Assembly (NCBI GenBank): GCA_020310875.1
Contig: CM035412.1
Location: 130,744,196 to 130,808,195, forward strand
Reading direction: 5' to 3'
DNA: 64,000 bases
Source: Ceratopteris richardii
Taxonomy: Eukaryota > Streptophyta > Polypodiopsida > Polypodiales > Pteridaceae
Every line of letters starts with the position of its first letter. Positions within the stretch are counted from its first letter, which is position 1. Both the position numbers and the translations under genes were made by a program. Below the pieces are notes generated by a model that had not been told where the DNA came from, searched no databases, and was given only the letters and a program-made list of their open reading frames with translations. Below are positions 21,833 through 33,089 of the stretch, one piece after another.

Positions 21833-24299
21833 CGTCTGTCGTCTTTGATAGACCTTTGCTCCACGGTTTGATCGATGTAGTGCTATAGTATGTCAGTTGC
21901 CAATTCTTTCTCTCTGATCCGTAATCCCCTGACCAGGTCTCTTTGAAGGGCATCCCAATTAACTGCCCTAGGCATTTCAGGTTGTGGCGTGGTGTAGAGC
22001 TCTAAGTGCATTGTCTATTCGCATGCAAATAGTTGTAGCAGGTGGGTTGGGCATGGTGCGAACACTTCTGAGTGTGACTCCTAAAACCCCGTGGTGGACA
22101 TGTCATCAAAAGTGTGCTTGTAGCAAGCAGGGAGATATCTTATTCATGCATGCCACGCATAAGCAACTCGAATACTCGGGGTCGTGCTCATATCATAAAG
22201 TAAATCATAATTACCATTTATGAAGCCCGGAATCGGAGGTTGGATATTAAGTCTTTAACACTACTTGCTATCATGTCCAAGATTTTGAGCATCATCTGCG
22301 CAGCAACATCAGGCATGGGGTGTAGGTGTGGCATCCAATGTCTGATGGTAGCCATCATGTAGGCTACCATTGGTGTGCCTTTTGGGGGTGCAATGGAGGG
22401 GTAATTTATCCATTGTTTGTAGTTATTATTGTTTTGAACTTTTATGGCAAATGCCTTCCATGATCTTCTGCGTTGCACTAGCCCAAAGCAAGGGTTATAC
22501 TTCAAATGCATGGGAGCATGATCCCATGTTCGTAGCATCTCCGGATAGGTCTCAAGTAATTTTTGGCTCCAGATAGGTTGGAATATGGCACCTTTTCTAG
22601 CTTCTTCTGGGATGTCCTCTCATTGGAACTGTGTTGCAAAGGAAGGAGACCTATTGGTGACTCTTTTGATTTCAGCATTGTAGTCTACCAATAGCACAAA
22701 GTAGGGCTTATACTGTATCTCTGAATTATCAGTCTTCTAGAGGCGAGATGCCTAAAATATTCTGATTGAAGTAGGGTCTCTTCAATGGTCTTCATGGCTA
22801 GCATCTGAGTGGATATACACTCCTCATGAGATGGCCCCATTTCTTCTACTTGTTTCATCCATGCCGAAGGGGTCTCCTCATATGTGTCTTGTCCTTCCTC
22901 CGTGACTCTCCCTCCTGGAAGAGGATGAGGCTCATAGTTATCTTCAAAGGTTTCTTCCACAGGAATGGTTACTGCTTCTTCCTCTGACGGTTGATTAGGT
23001 GGAGAGGGGGGTCGTTCATATTGTAACAACTTAATCTTTAATTCTGCCACTTGTTGTCGTAGCTCAAGTACCTCGTTGGCCGTGGAAGATTTTGGCTCTG
23101 GTGAAGTAGGAGCATGGACCACATTTCTGGGTTCTGTCATGTGTGGTACAAGCATTGGTTGTTTCTGTAGTTCTTTCACTTGGTCCGCAAGCTGATCATG
23201 TGCTGGATACTTTCTGAGGGGATAGCCCGGAAGCTAGAAAGGTCTATGGATGCCCCTAGAGTTTTTTCTATGGCGGCTTCAAGATTGTCTTGATTTTGTT
23301 GTTGTAATCTTTTGTTCTCTTCTTGGGCAGCTGCTAGGTGTTGTCGGAGTAAAGCCATGTTTCTTTGTAGTCTCGCGTTGCGGGCTAGCTGATCTCTGAG
23401 TTGTTCTTCCATCGCCTTACCCGTCTTTGTATACTTGGCTTCAAGCTCCGCATGAGATTGTTGGAGAGTGGTAACCTCTTGTTGTAATGCAATATTACTC
23501 AGCTCCAAGGCCTTGACATGTGCCTGGAGGTGGGACGACAGAGTACCAAGCTCTTTATTGTTTTCTTCTAATAATTTGTATTCCTGTTTAAGCCGGGTCG
23601 CAGCTTCAAACATAGTGTCGAGTGCATGACTAAATGAGGTGGATGCAGAGGTGGAGGTGAGAGATGCAAGGGTTTGGGAAGTGGGGAAGGGAAAAGTGGA
23701 TGTTGTGCTGAGAGTGGGTGTATGTGGTGATGTGCATGAAGTTACAAGTGGTGATGTTGAGACAAAAGTGGTGGTAAGTGGTCCTGTGGAGGGTGAAATG
23801 TCAATGGGATCGGACGTGATTGTGTGTGAAGTGTGAATCGTGAATACTGGAATGGTGGGTGGTGTGTTAGTGGTGGCCGTGAATGTGGGGGAGGTGGGGT
23901 GGGAAAGGGACTTTCTATTATGATTCTCAATTTGTTGAACTATATTTACAAGGTTTTCCAAAAATGGAGGTAGGGTGGTTTGTGTAGGTTTTGGGAAGGT
24001 TAGGAAGGGCCCAGTGGGTTGGAGTTGGGAAAGAGGAATTGGAGTGGTGAGGGAAAATGGGTGTGTTAATGTTTGGGTAGGGAGATGTGGCTGTCCAAGA
24101 GATGATTGATAAGATGGTTGACCTAATATGGTTTGATGGGTGGCGGGATGACCCATATGAGGCTCAGAAAATGGGCAAGCAATGATAGAGATAGGGATAG
24201 GTAAGGATGGCAAAATGGTGGTGTGCGGCATAGGTTCCGTAAGGATGGTTGTGGGTTGTTCAGTGATGCTAGAGGCGAGGGGTTCGGTGTGCTGGGTGG
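21833..24299 (-). pseudogene. Element E third ORF, distal part (coiled coil and conserved C-terminal region)
   Basis: This ORF lies downstream of integrase and runs to the PPT. In minus-strand order it has a Pro/Thr/Ser-rich region (24299 to about 23640) and a long coiled coil rich in Leu, Gln and Glu (about 23620-23180, with RLQRNMALLRQHLAAAQEEN). A second heptad segment follows (ELRQQVAELKIKLLQYE), then an acidic stretch. The C-terminal region includes YNPCFG...RRRSWKAFAIKVQNN (about 22460-22510), MMATIRHWMPHL (about 22320-22360) and CPTHLLQLFACE (about 22035-22075). Element F encodes the same order and motifs. I do not recognise the family. It sits where envelope-like ORFs occur in some plant gypsy elements, but I see no signal peptide or membrane segment. 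Frameshifts near 22720 and 23180 and several stops break it. D interrupts its N-terminal half. Confidence 0.8.
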
Positions 24300-24304
24300 G
24301 AGGT

Positions 24305-25796
24305 TGTTGGAAATCAATATCCTATTGGTCAAACAATGTCCTTATAGATCTTTTTGGTCAGATCAGATAGCATCCAATGAACTTAGTCTTAGTCCTCTAA
24401 GAGAATATGACGACGGGAGTGCTTAGGATATGAAGAACACTTTCTACTTCTTCCTACATCCAAAAGCGTGGGCGCATTGGATACGGTGTCATCCTCTCAT
24501 AAAGCCGACCAGAGTTCAAAACCTCAGCGGCGCAGCGCGATCATCAATTTCTTGCTTTAAAACCTTTTGTTTTTTATCAAATAATTGACCAAAAGCTAAA
24601 GTGACGGATGGCGTTATTTTTACGGATGAAGAACAAGTTTTTTTCACAGTTGCGATGGATTGCTTTTGGAGGAGTGCTTTTCAAGTACACAAACTACTAT
24701 ATAAGAAGCACCTTGGGCTCATTGTAATCATCCTTCACCTAGGATCAACACAAGCTTTCTAGAGCTTGGACCTCACTAGAGGTAGTGTTTCTTCTAGCAC
24801 ATGGGGCAGCCATGGTGCTATCTTGAAGCATGTTGAGGAGCAGCTACGGAGTTCTTCTTGGTGATTCTTCTTGGGGAAGATGAAGGGTGTGCTCACACTC
24901 TAGCTCATGGAGAGGAGGTTATCTCTTGTTCATGGCAAGAAGACTTGGTCATTAGCAGCTTGATGGTGAGGATCGCCCATCTACAGGATGTATTTGAAGA
25001 TTGTCTTCTACAGAAAGATATTAGGTTGAAGATTATCTTCTACAAGAAGATGTCTGGCTACTTCAAAGACATTGGATGGGACCATCTACATGATTTTGAA
25101 GATTATCTTCTACAGGAAGATATTAGGTTGAAGATTGTAGAAGATGTCGGGCTACTTCAAAGACATTAGATGGAGATTAACATAAGATTCACATCTTATG
25201 TTAAGTATTCAGGTACATATTCTCTTTATGCACACAGGTACTACTTGAAGTTTATGGAGGCTGTGGCGTTCATATCAGGAGGAGTCCTATTCGGCATAGG
25301 TACAAGAGAATCGGTACTTATATGCTTTATGCATATTTGATGAGGTGTTTAAGAAGGTGTGTTCACATGAGTTTGAGGATTTCCGTTCACACTGATCCTT
25401 CCTCATTCAGTCACTCATATTCACTCTTCTATAACCTATAAGGTCACACATCTCATGTATATTCAGATTACTGTCCATACATCTGAATATGTTTGTTACA
25501 TTGTACATTCACTCATTCATCTATTTCTCATCACATAGAATGGTTGAGAGTTTTGCTTCCACATTGTACATTGAACATTGGTATATATGATACTATGAGT
25601 AAGCGATGGCTTACGTAACACCTTACACATGACGTCTATTCTTTCTCTATCTTTGTCTCATCATCTGTATGATTAAGTTGTGGTATGTTCATGTTTTGTC
25701 AATATGAAAGATTGCTAGAATTAATGTTGTACATGAATGGAACTATGGAACCATGGACCTGTGACATGAGCCTAAGGGCCTACCTCACTTCCAACA
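24305..25796 (+). repeat. 5' LTR of element D (1492 bp)
   Basis: It runs from TGTTGGAAATC to CACTTCCAACA. It contains a tandem duplication of roughly 100 bp (24977-25081 and 25082-25172) built around GAAGATTATCTTC-type palindromes. The open frame 24858-25169 is a by-product of this repeat. A TATATAAG sequence near 24710 is a candidate TATA box. Confidence 0.94.
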
Positions 25797-25798
25797 TT

Positions 25799-25810
25799 TG
25801 GTATCAGAGC
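25799..25810 (+). other. Primer binding site of element D
   Basis: TGGTATCAGAGC lies two bases after the LTR and is a perfect match to the initiator tRNA-Met complement. Confidence 0.93.
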
Positions 25811-28800
25811 ACTAAGGTTTTGGTTACAGAACTTTAGATCTTTGGCATCAATGCATTAAGGCTCATTCATGTCCTAGGTTCCTAGACTTCCAGATTTACA
25901 ACATATGATTTGAAAGCATCTTCTAACATTTGACATTTGACATACACACTTAATCTAGATGAGTAGAGATTTGAGAATTAGACACTTCAGTTACATTCAT
26001 CAGTGTGGAGTACGAAGTTGATGATCTGTTAGCAGTCGAATATTTTTGGAAGAGTATGCAAATACTTTACAAAAGTATTGTTTGAAGACCCAGACTTGAT
26101 GAAGCAAAGACTACTTCAAATTCAAGGAAGAACAATGGTTCAGAGAAGATGAAGGAATCAGATCAACATCAAATCACAGGTATCACTTTCTACTATCAGA
26201 TTATCATTTGCAGGTCATATCTTAGAAGAGCAGTTATGAAGAGATTTGAAGAAATTCAAGGAATGCTTTTATACACTTTCATCTTTTGAAAGTTAAAGGC
26301 TACATCAAAATAGGTATCTAGAGGTTTTTCTAGAGAGTTTTGAGAAATCTCTTTCATGGCAAGAAAGTTCATCTAAGAAGACAAGTGCAGAGATGGGATG
26401 AGTTTTTCAGCCAATTTTCTATTGTAAGTTGGTTGGATATCAAGGTACAAATGTATCTAGAGAAGGTAACTCTAGAAGGGCAATTCATCATTCAGATAAC
26501 GATTGGTGAATCTAGTCATTTCAGACATTTGAAACAGAATTTTGATTCAGAGATATGAGGAGATGGTAAAACATGTTTCTATATTCACTTCCATTTATAT
26601 ACCATGTTTGTTTTATCTCTTACTCTTAGCACTAGACGAAGAGAAAAGTTCATTCGAAGAAGTCAAGAGTGTTTGCTACTTCAAGATGAAGAGAACAAAA
26701 GGTATGGAAGAGAAGTTTGAAAATGTTGACATCATCAGGTGGAAGAAAGATGCAGAAGAAGAAAGTCCATCATTTCCAAAAGAAAAGTAAGGCTTCCTTT
26801 TCTCATATATTTTCCATATACTTTTCCTATTTTATCCTCTACACCCAAAGACAAGTCTACGAGAACATCTTGTTTAAAGAAGAAGCAGTTTCTTGTTTTT
26901 CATTACACTTGGTCATGATTTAGTAGATTTGACAAAGAATTGCATTGAGAGAAAGAAAAGCAGCAGATATATGTTTTAACTCATATATGTATGAGTTATG
27001 TTTTAGTTGAAGCTTTTTAAGCAGGCAGCTTATATGTTCCCTCAAAGAATTCTTGGAGTGTCAATACAAAGCTACTTGGTATATGACAAGTTGCAGAGAA
27101 GTATATTTCTTCTTTATCTAACTCTTGAGGTAAAAGAGTTTTTTGTAGCAGATGTTGAAGACTTGCGTTGAGGTTTTATGTTTGGAAAAAGGTTACCTCA
27201 TACTCAGTATTTTCAGAAACTTCAGAAAATTCAGATTTGCTGATGTACAGGTCATTTGAAGAATCTACTTTTTATGATTGTCGAGTTTTTTGGATACATG
27301 CTTGTATTCAAAAAGGTGTTCCATTAGATCCTATAACTTGATTGAAAAGTGGAGTTAGCCAAAAGAAAGTCAAGCAGGTACTATCACATTTCACCCGGGT
27401 AAAATATGAAAGTCATGAAGTATCAACTTGCAGCTTTTGGAGTTCTCAAGGTGAGAAGTTTGTCCACTTATGTTTCAAGTAGGAATTGCAGATTCCTTGA
27501 AGGATTTGTTTGAAGAAAATTTTTACAACTTTTTGAGAAGCATGGACACTTGGAGACATTCATGAAGTAAATCAAACATTCAGTCATGAAGGTTTGATGA
27601 CAGCAGATTCTACACAGGAGAGATCATTGATCTTGTTTGATCTTATATGATCTTGAGTATTTATGATTCAGTTGTCTATCCTTTGTTTGTGAAGATTCTT
27701 AACATTGGAAGAAGTAAGTCAAAGATTCAGGTTCTATCAAATTTGTGTTGCAGAGAGATAGAAGATACTTATTATGTTACAGAAGGTTATGAATCCTATA
27801 AAGCTTTCAGCAAGGTTTTGTTAGGATCAGCTAACCTTATTCTAGATTTTGGAAAGCTGAGGAATGACATGGAAAGCTATTGGCATCTGATCAATGCTAA
27901 TAAAAAGGATTCAGAATTTTTGTTTCAGATACATGTATTGATCCCTGAAGATCAGATTTATTGAAAGAAGGAAGACGTTCCACATTTCATAAAGTCTGAT
28001 ATATTTGAAGAATACTGGATACTAGTGTTAAGTCATCCAAGGGGGTGATGAAACATGAAGACTTATTTTCAAGCCATATGTAAAAGAATGCAGAGTCATA
28101 CCTACAGGTATTCCTATTTCAGGTATTCCTATATTTCCTTTGTCAAGTTCTCTTTATGTTCCAGCTTTGAAAGAAGAAGGAAGAAGAAGAATATTTGGAG
28201 AAAGTTCCTGTTAGGATGTTCCTGTTCAGGAGAAGGTTCCAGAATTCTATTTGAAGAGAAGCTTGATATTTCAGAAAGGTATATTTCAGACGTGCGCACA
28301 TATATGTTTATACCAAGTTCTGAAGGAAAGAGGTATGAAGGATTTAAAGGTTGAAGACATGATGACATCATAGATTTTCGACTCATATTTCAGTTGATTG
28401 CAATTGAGATGAGTTGACATGACTTGAGTACAGTCAGAGATGAACCAGCAGTGTTCATAATGCACTAAGTTGTGAGTTGACAGTCACAGGTTCCAGGATT
28501 CAGTTCCTGATTTTGTTTAGTGTATTTACATGACGCAGCAGAAGTACATTGAGAAACCTTTTTTGGAAGGTAAATGCAAATATATGGATCCTAGTGTAAG
28601 TTTTCAGGTTTTTGAAGACAGGAGATAGCATGTGCAGAGACAGTTCATGCTATATTTGTTGTCAAGCAGTGATTGCTTGATGAGTACACTATTGGATATC
28701 TAGTTTGCATATTTTCTCAAGTATTATGGTTCATATTCAACAAGTTCAGATTTTTGAAGAAAGTCAAATTCAGTTTTGAAGAAGACTTTTGAAGAACAAG

Positions 28801-28895
28801 TTCTTAAGTGCAGGAGTACAAGCTTGAAGCTTGTGGTAGTTTGCAGCTTATGACAATTTGCAGATACAGACCAGTTTGTACCAATATGACATTGC
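25811..28895 (+). other. Interior of element D, non-coding
   Basis: This 3.1-kb A+T-rich region is dominated by short motifs built on GAAGA, TTTGAAG and TTCAGA. The open frames present (26340-26558, 26542-26790, 27647-27964, 28055-28354) are short, overlap in different frames and match nothing I know. I see no zinc knuckle, D[ST]GA, DDE or YVDD motif. Confidence 0.75.
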
Positions 28896-28904
28896 AGGGG
28901 GGAT
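28896..28904 (+). other. Polypurine tract of element D
   Basis: AGGGGGGAT lies immediately before the 3' LTR start TGTTGG. Confidence 0.88.
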
Positions 28905-30411
28905 TGTTGGAAATCAATATCCTATTGGTCAAACAATGTCCTTATAGATCTTTTTGGTCAGATCATATAGCATCCAATGAACTTAGTCTTAGTCCTCTAA
29001 GAGAATATGACGACGGGAGTGCTTAGGATATGAAGAACACTTTCTACTTCTTCCTACATCCAAAAGCGTGGGCGCATTGGATACGGTGTCATCCTCTCAT
29101 AAAGCCGACCAGAGTTCAAAACCTCAGCGGCGCAGCGCGATCATCAATTTCTTGCTTTAAAACCTTTTGTTTTTTATCAAATAATTGACCAAAAGCTAAA
29201 GTGACGGATGGCGTTATTTTTACGGATGCGAAACAAGTTTTTTTCGTAGTTGCGATGGATTGCTTTTGGAGGAGTGCTTTTCAAGTACACAAACTACTAT
29301 ATAAGAAGCACCTTGGGCTCATTGTAATCATCCTTCACCTAGGATCAACACAAGCTTTCTAGAGCTTGGACCTCACTAGAGGTAGTGTTTCTTCTAGCAC
29401 ATGGGGCAGCCATGGTGCTATCTTGAAGCATGTTGAGGAGCAGCTACGGAGTTCTTCTTGGTGATTCTTCTTGGGGAAGATGAAGGGTGTGCTCACACTC
29501 TAGCTCATGGAGAGGAGGTTATCTCTTGTTCATGGCAAGAAGACTTGGTCATTAGCAGCTTGATGGTGAGGATCGCCCATCTACAGGATGTATTTGAAGA
29601 TTGTCTTCTACAGAAAGATATTAGGTTGAAGATTATCTTCTACAAGAAGATGTCTGGCTACTTCAAAGACATTGGATGGGACCATCTACATGATTTTGAA
29701 GATTATCTTCTACAGGAAGCTATTAGGTTGAAGATTGTCTTCTACAAGACGATGTCGGGCTACTTCAAAGACATTAGATGGAGATTAACATAAGATTCAC
29801 ATCTTATGTTAAGTATCAGGTACATATTCTCTTTATGCACACAGGTACTACTTGAAGTTTATGGAGGCTGTGGCGTTCATATCAGGAGGAGTCCTATTCG
29901 GCATAGGTACAAGAGAATCGGTACTTATATGCTTTATGCATATTTGATGAGGTGTTTAAGAAGGTGTGTTCACATGAGTTTGAGGATTTCCGTTCACACT
30001 GATCCTTCCTCATTCAGTCACTCATATTCACTCTTCTATAACCTATAAGGTCACACATCTCATGTATATTCAGATTACTGTCCATACATCTGAATATGTT
30101 TGTTACATTGTACATTCACTCATTCATCTATTTCTCATCACATAGAATGGTTGAGAGTTTTGCTCCCACATTGTACATTGAACATTGGTATATATGATAC
30201 TATGAGTAAGCGATGGCTTACGTAACACCTTACACATGACGTCTATTCTTTCTCTATCTTTGTCTCATCATCTGTATGATTAAGTTGTGGTATGTTCATG
30301 TTTTGTCAATATGGAAGATTGCTAGAATTAATGTTGTACATGAATGGAACTATGGAACTATGGAACCATGGACCTGTGACATGAGCCTAAGGGCCTACCT
30401 CACTTCCAACA
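28905..30411 (+). repeat. 3' LTR of element D (1507 bp)
   Basis: It is nearly identical to 24305-25796. It keeps a CTTCTACAAG segment (about 29739-29749) lost from the 5' copy and has an extra 11-bp repeat unit near 30350. It is followed by GAGGT, the target-site copy. Confidence 0.94.
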
Positions 30412-30416
30412 GAGGT

Positions 30417-31084
30417 GATGGGGGAGTTGGTATCTGTGTGCTATCATCGTGTGCATCAGTGTTAGTGGGGCTCGTCATGTGCACATCTTCCTGAGAGGTG
30501 GTAGGGAGTGAGGTAGAGACTTCCATCTGAATCATTTTTCCCTTGCGTGGTTGCGTATCCAGTCTTCGTTGATCATATTGAGGGGGAGTGCGATGTAGCA
30601 TTGTCCGCATAGCTTCTATCATCCCATATGTGTCAGCCAAAAGGTTCAATGATTCAACAAAGTGGGTGTCCGCGTTCTCTGCTTGAAGCATTTAATTCAC
30701 CATCGCTCTATTTGCCTCTTCTGACAGCTTATGACTTTTTTGTACCTGCTTGATCGTCTTGTAGAGCCGTTTGAGTTGTGCCGTGTAGGCAGGGGCATCT
30801 TCCTCTGATTCGTTTTCTTGTGCCTCTTCTTGTTCATGTGTGCCTTCAACCTGAGTGTGTTGTGCCTCATCTTCCCAATGTACTCTTCGTGCCTCACTAT
30901 GTTGCTGTCCTCTCTGGGATGATGATCCGGGGCCGTCAGTGTCAGAGAAGAACTCACTCTCAGATAACTGTGTTGCTTGCAAGAAGCTCTCAAAGTCAAA
31001 GGATGTATCTTCTGCCAATGTAGCCATGGAGGCAAACTCAGCATCCGTGGGTAGTGGAGGGACTGATGGAGTGGATTGAAACAC
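30417..31084 (-). pseudogene. Element E third ORF, proximal part (acidic N-terminal region)
   Basis: This is the start side of the third ORF on the minus strand, directly downstream of integrase. It begins with a Pro/Ser/Phe-containing stretch, then an acidic and Gln-rich segment (EEAQENESEEDAP), then a basic helical piece (QLKRLYKTIKQVQKSHKLS). A TAA at 30689-30691 interrupts it, after which the same frame continues with a Met-, Thr- and Pro-rich stretch. The frame is one base out of phase with integrase, so it could be translated by frameshifting or from its own start. D separates it from the distal part. Confidence 0.7.
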
Positions 31085-31125
31085 GGCCTCTGATTGTGGT
31101 CGTTGGAGATGGATCGTGAATGGGG

Positions 31126-32197
31126 CTACTTGTGCTTCTTCTCCGGTAGCACTACGTTTTGGCCGAACACCATTTGAAAGGGAGTGGCTTGGAGTACCAT
31201 TTTATAGGCCACTCGGTATGCCCAAACAGCATGGTGTAGCTGTTTGTCCCAATCAGAGCGTTTATTATTCACTAATTTGGTGAGCACATTGCACAAAATC
31301 TTATTTGTGCTTTCGGCTTGTCCATTGGCTTGTGGGTGATAGGGGGCAGACTTCTTGTGTACTACCAGGAACTCTTGGAGAAGATTTTCAATAACTTCAT
31401 TCAAGAAGTGAGTGCCTCTATCACTGACTAGCTCTATAGGTAGTCTGTATCTGGTAAACACATTCTCAAATAAGAACTTAGCAGTGGTCTGTGCGTCGTT
31501 CTTCGTTGTAGCTTTCACTTCTACCCACTTGGTTAGATAGTCTGTGGCCACAATGATGTATTCAGCATGTGAACCCTTAGCCGGGGGATTAATAGGACCT
31601 ACGAAGTCTATTCCCCACTTAGAGAATGCACATCCACGCATCATAGGTTTCAATGGCATCACACCTCTTCACATAGGTATGTGCATCCATGTGAAGAGTT
31701 GGCCACCAAAAACCTGCAAATAAAATTTCTTTGATCACCCGATCTGGTCCAAAGTGTCCTCCTGCTACACCTTGGTGAGCAGTCTCTAATATCTTGAGGT
31801 ATTCGTTCTCATGGACACACAGTCTTAGGTAACCATCTTTACCACGTTTGTATAAATTATCACCAATGAGTGCGTAATCTAAGGCTTCTTGTTCCACACT
31901 TCTTTGTCTAGCCAAAGTCATATCTTGGGGGAATGTTTTCTTCCTCAGAAAGGCTACTAATGGTTCACTCCAATCTGGTATTAGGGACACTTGATAAAGA
32001 GTAGCATGCTCCACTGGTGGTTTAGTGTGGTAGATTGGGCATTCTTTGCACATTCTATGGAAATCAACTTCCATAGTTGGCCAATGCACTCCGAGTCTCC
32101 TTAGTGTCTGTAGGGTTCGTTGCTTTGAGTAGTGTTGCTCTAATGCACCTACATGTGCTAATTGCAACATATTTAGCATACTCATCCACACACACAA
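31126..32197 (-). pseudogene. Element E integrase
   Basis: The gypsy integrase has an HHCC zinc region (GHFGPDRVIKEILFAGFWWP ... YVKRC, about 31640-31770). The catalytic core has GIDFVGP, LVSDRGTHF and ANGQAESTNK, so D, D and E are all kept. The C-terminal part ends WAYRVAYKM...ATPFQMVFGQ and stops at TAG. A frameshift near 31640 divides the zinc region from the core. No chromodomain is seen, in line with a non-chromovirus lineage. Confidence 0.93.
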
Positions 32198-33089
32198 CAG
32201 GCTAATACTCCTTGCTCTGTATGTTTGTACATACTTCTTTCCATGATATGATACTTTTGGGCTTTTACTACCTCCCTATCTTGAGTGTTTACTATTGGAT
32301 GCTTAGGCCGATATGTCAGTACTGGCACTAAGGGCTTGGCCCACTGCAGTACAAATTCCAAATTAAACAAGTAAGCATCAGGTAGGTCATCTGACACTCC
32401 TTGTGGGGCCTCTCCTGATGTGAGCCTTGAGAGATGATCCGCTCTCAAATGAGTCTTGCCCTTTCTCACCACTACCTCAAAGTCGTATTCCATTAGTAAG
32501 AGGAACCATCTTACTAATCTACCTGTATTGCATGGCTTGTTTACCAGGTACAGTAGAGCTTGGTGATCTGTAAAAAATTTAAACTATTTGCAAGCAAATA
32601 GTGTCTAAACTTTTTAACAGCATATCCCATGCCTAATCCTTCTCGTTCAGTGGTGGTATAATTTCGTTCAGCTGCATTCAATTGTCTACTGGCATAGGCA
32701 ATTGGAAGATCCATATTACCTTCACCTGTAGGTTGTGCTAGCACACATCCAATAGCATAATTGGATGCATCCACATGGACATGAAAGGGTTTGTTCCAAT
32801 CTGGTGTGTTCAAGATAGGTGTTGAACACAATCGTCATTTAAGCTCATTGAAGGAGTTCTCACATTCATCAGTCCACTCAAAATTGGTTAGAAGAGCATA
32901 CAGAGGCTTTGCAATGACGGCATACATGTGAATGAATCGGCGGTAGTGACCACAATGCCCCATGACGGCCTGTACCTCCTTGACATTCCTTGGCCTAGGT
33001 AGTTCTGCAATGGCTCTCACTTTCTCCTCATCCGTGGATACGCCATTCCTTGACACTATGTGTCCTAGAATCTTGCCTTGCCTAACCAT
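32198..33089 (-). pseudogene. Element E RT thumb/connection and RNase H
   Basis: The minus strand first shows the connection region (ILGHIVSRNGVSTDEEKV, 33089-32835). RNase H follows with the first Asp in HVHVDASNYAIGCVLAQ, the Glu in TTTEREGLGM and the later Asp in RADHLSR (about 32440). Frameshifts near 32833 and 32540 break the frame. It removes the RNA template and tRNA primer during reverse transcription. Confidence 0.9.

Larger units (their letters stand above)
24305..30411 (+). mobile_element. Element D: young LTR retrotransposon with no recognisable genes
   Basis: LTRs of 1492 and 1507 bp flank a 3.1-kb interior with a perfect initiator tRNA-Met PBS at the left and a PPT at the right. 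The exact duplication GAGGT (24300-24304, 30412-30416) shows a clean insertion into the third ORF of E. The LTRs differ by only about ten substitutions plus a few small indels by hand count, so this is the youngest insertion in the window. No gag, protease, integrase or RT motif is visible in any frame, so it must depend on proteins of another element. Confidence 0.95.

Noticed and set aside
23639..23836. Val/Gly-rich open frame on the plus strand (and 50486-50902, 50996-51250 on the minus strand)
   Set aside because: They are reverse-strand readings of the Ser/Thr/Pro-rich part of the third ORF.
24858..25169. Open frame of 103 codons, repeated at 29458-29793
   Set aside because: It lies in the D LTR and arises from an internal tandem duplication. 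The two LTR copies differ by an indel that changes its end.
27647..27964. Open frame of 105 codons inside D
   Set aside because: No motif, no homologue among the other elements here, and short overlapping frames surround it. Chance is the simplest reading.
30692..31084. Third ORF of E as a retroviral-type envelope
   Set aside because: The position fits, but neither a signal peptide nor a transmembrane segment is visible in E or F, so I do not call it envelope.
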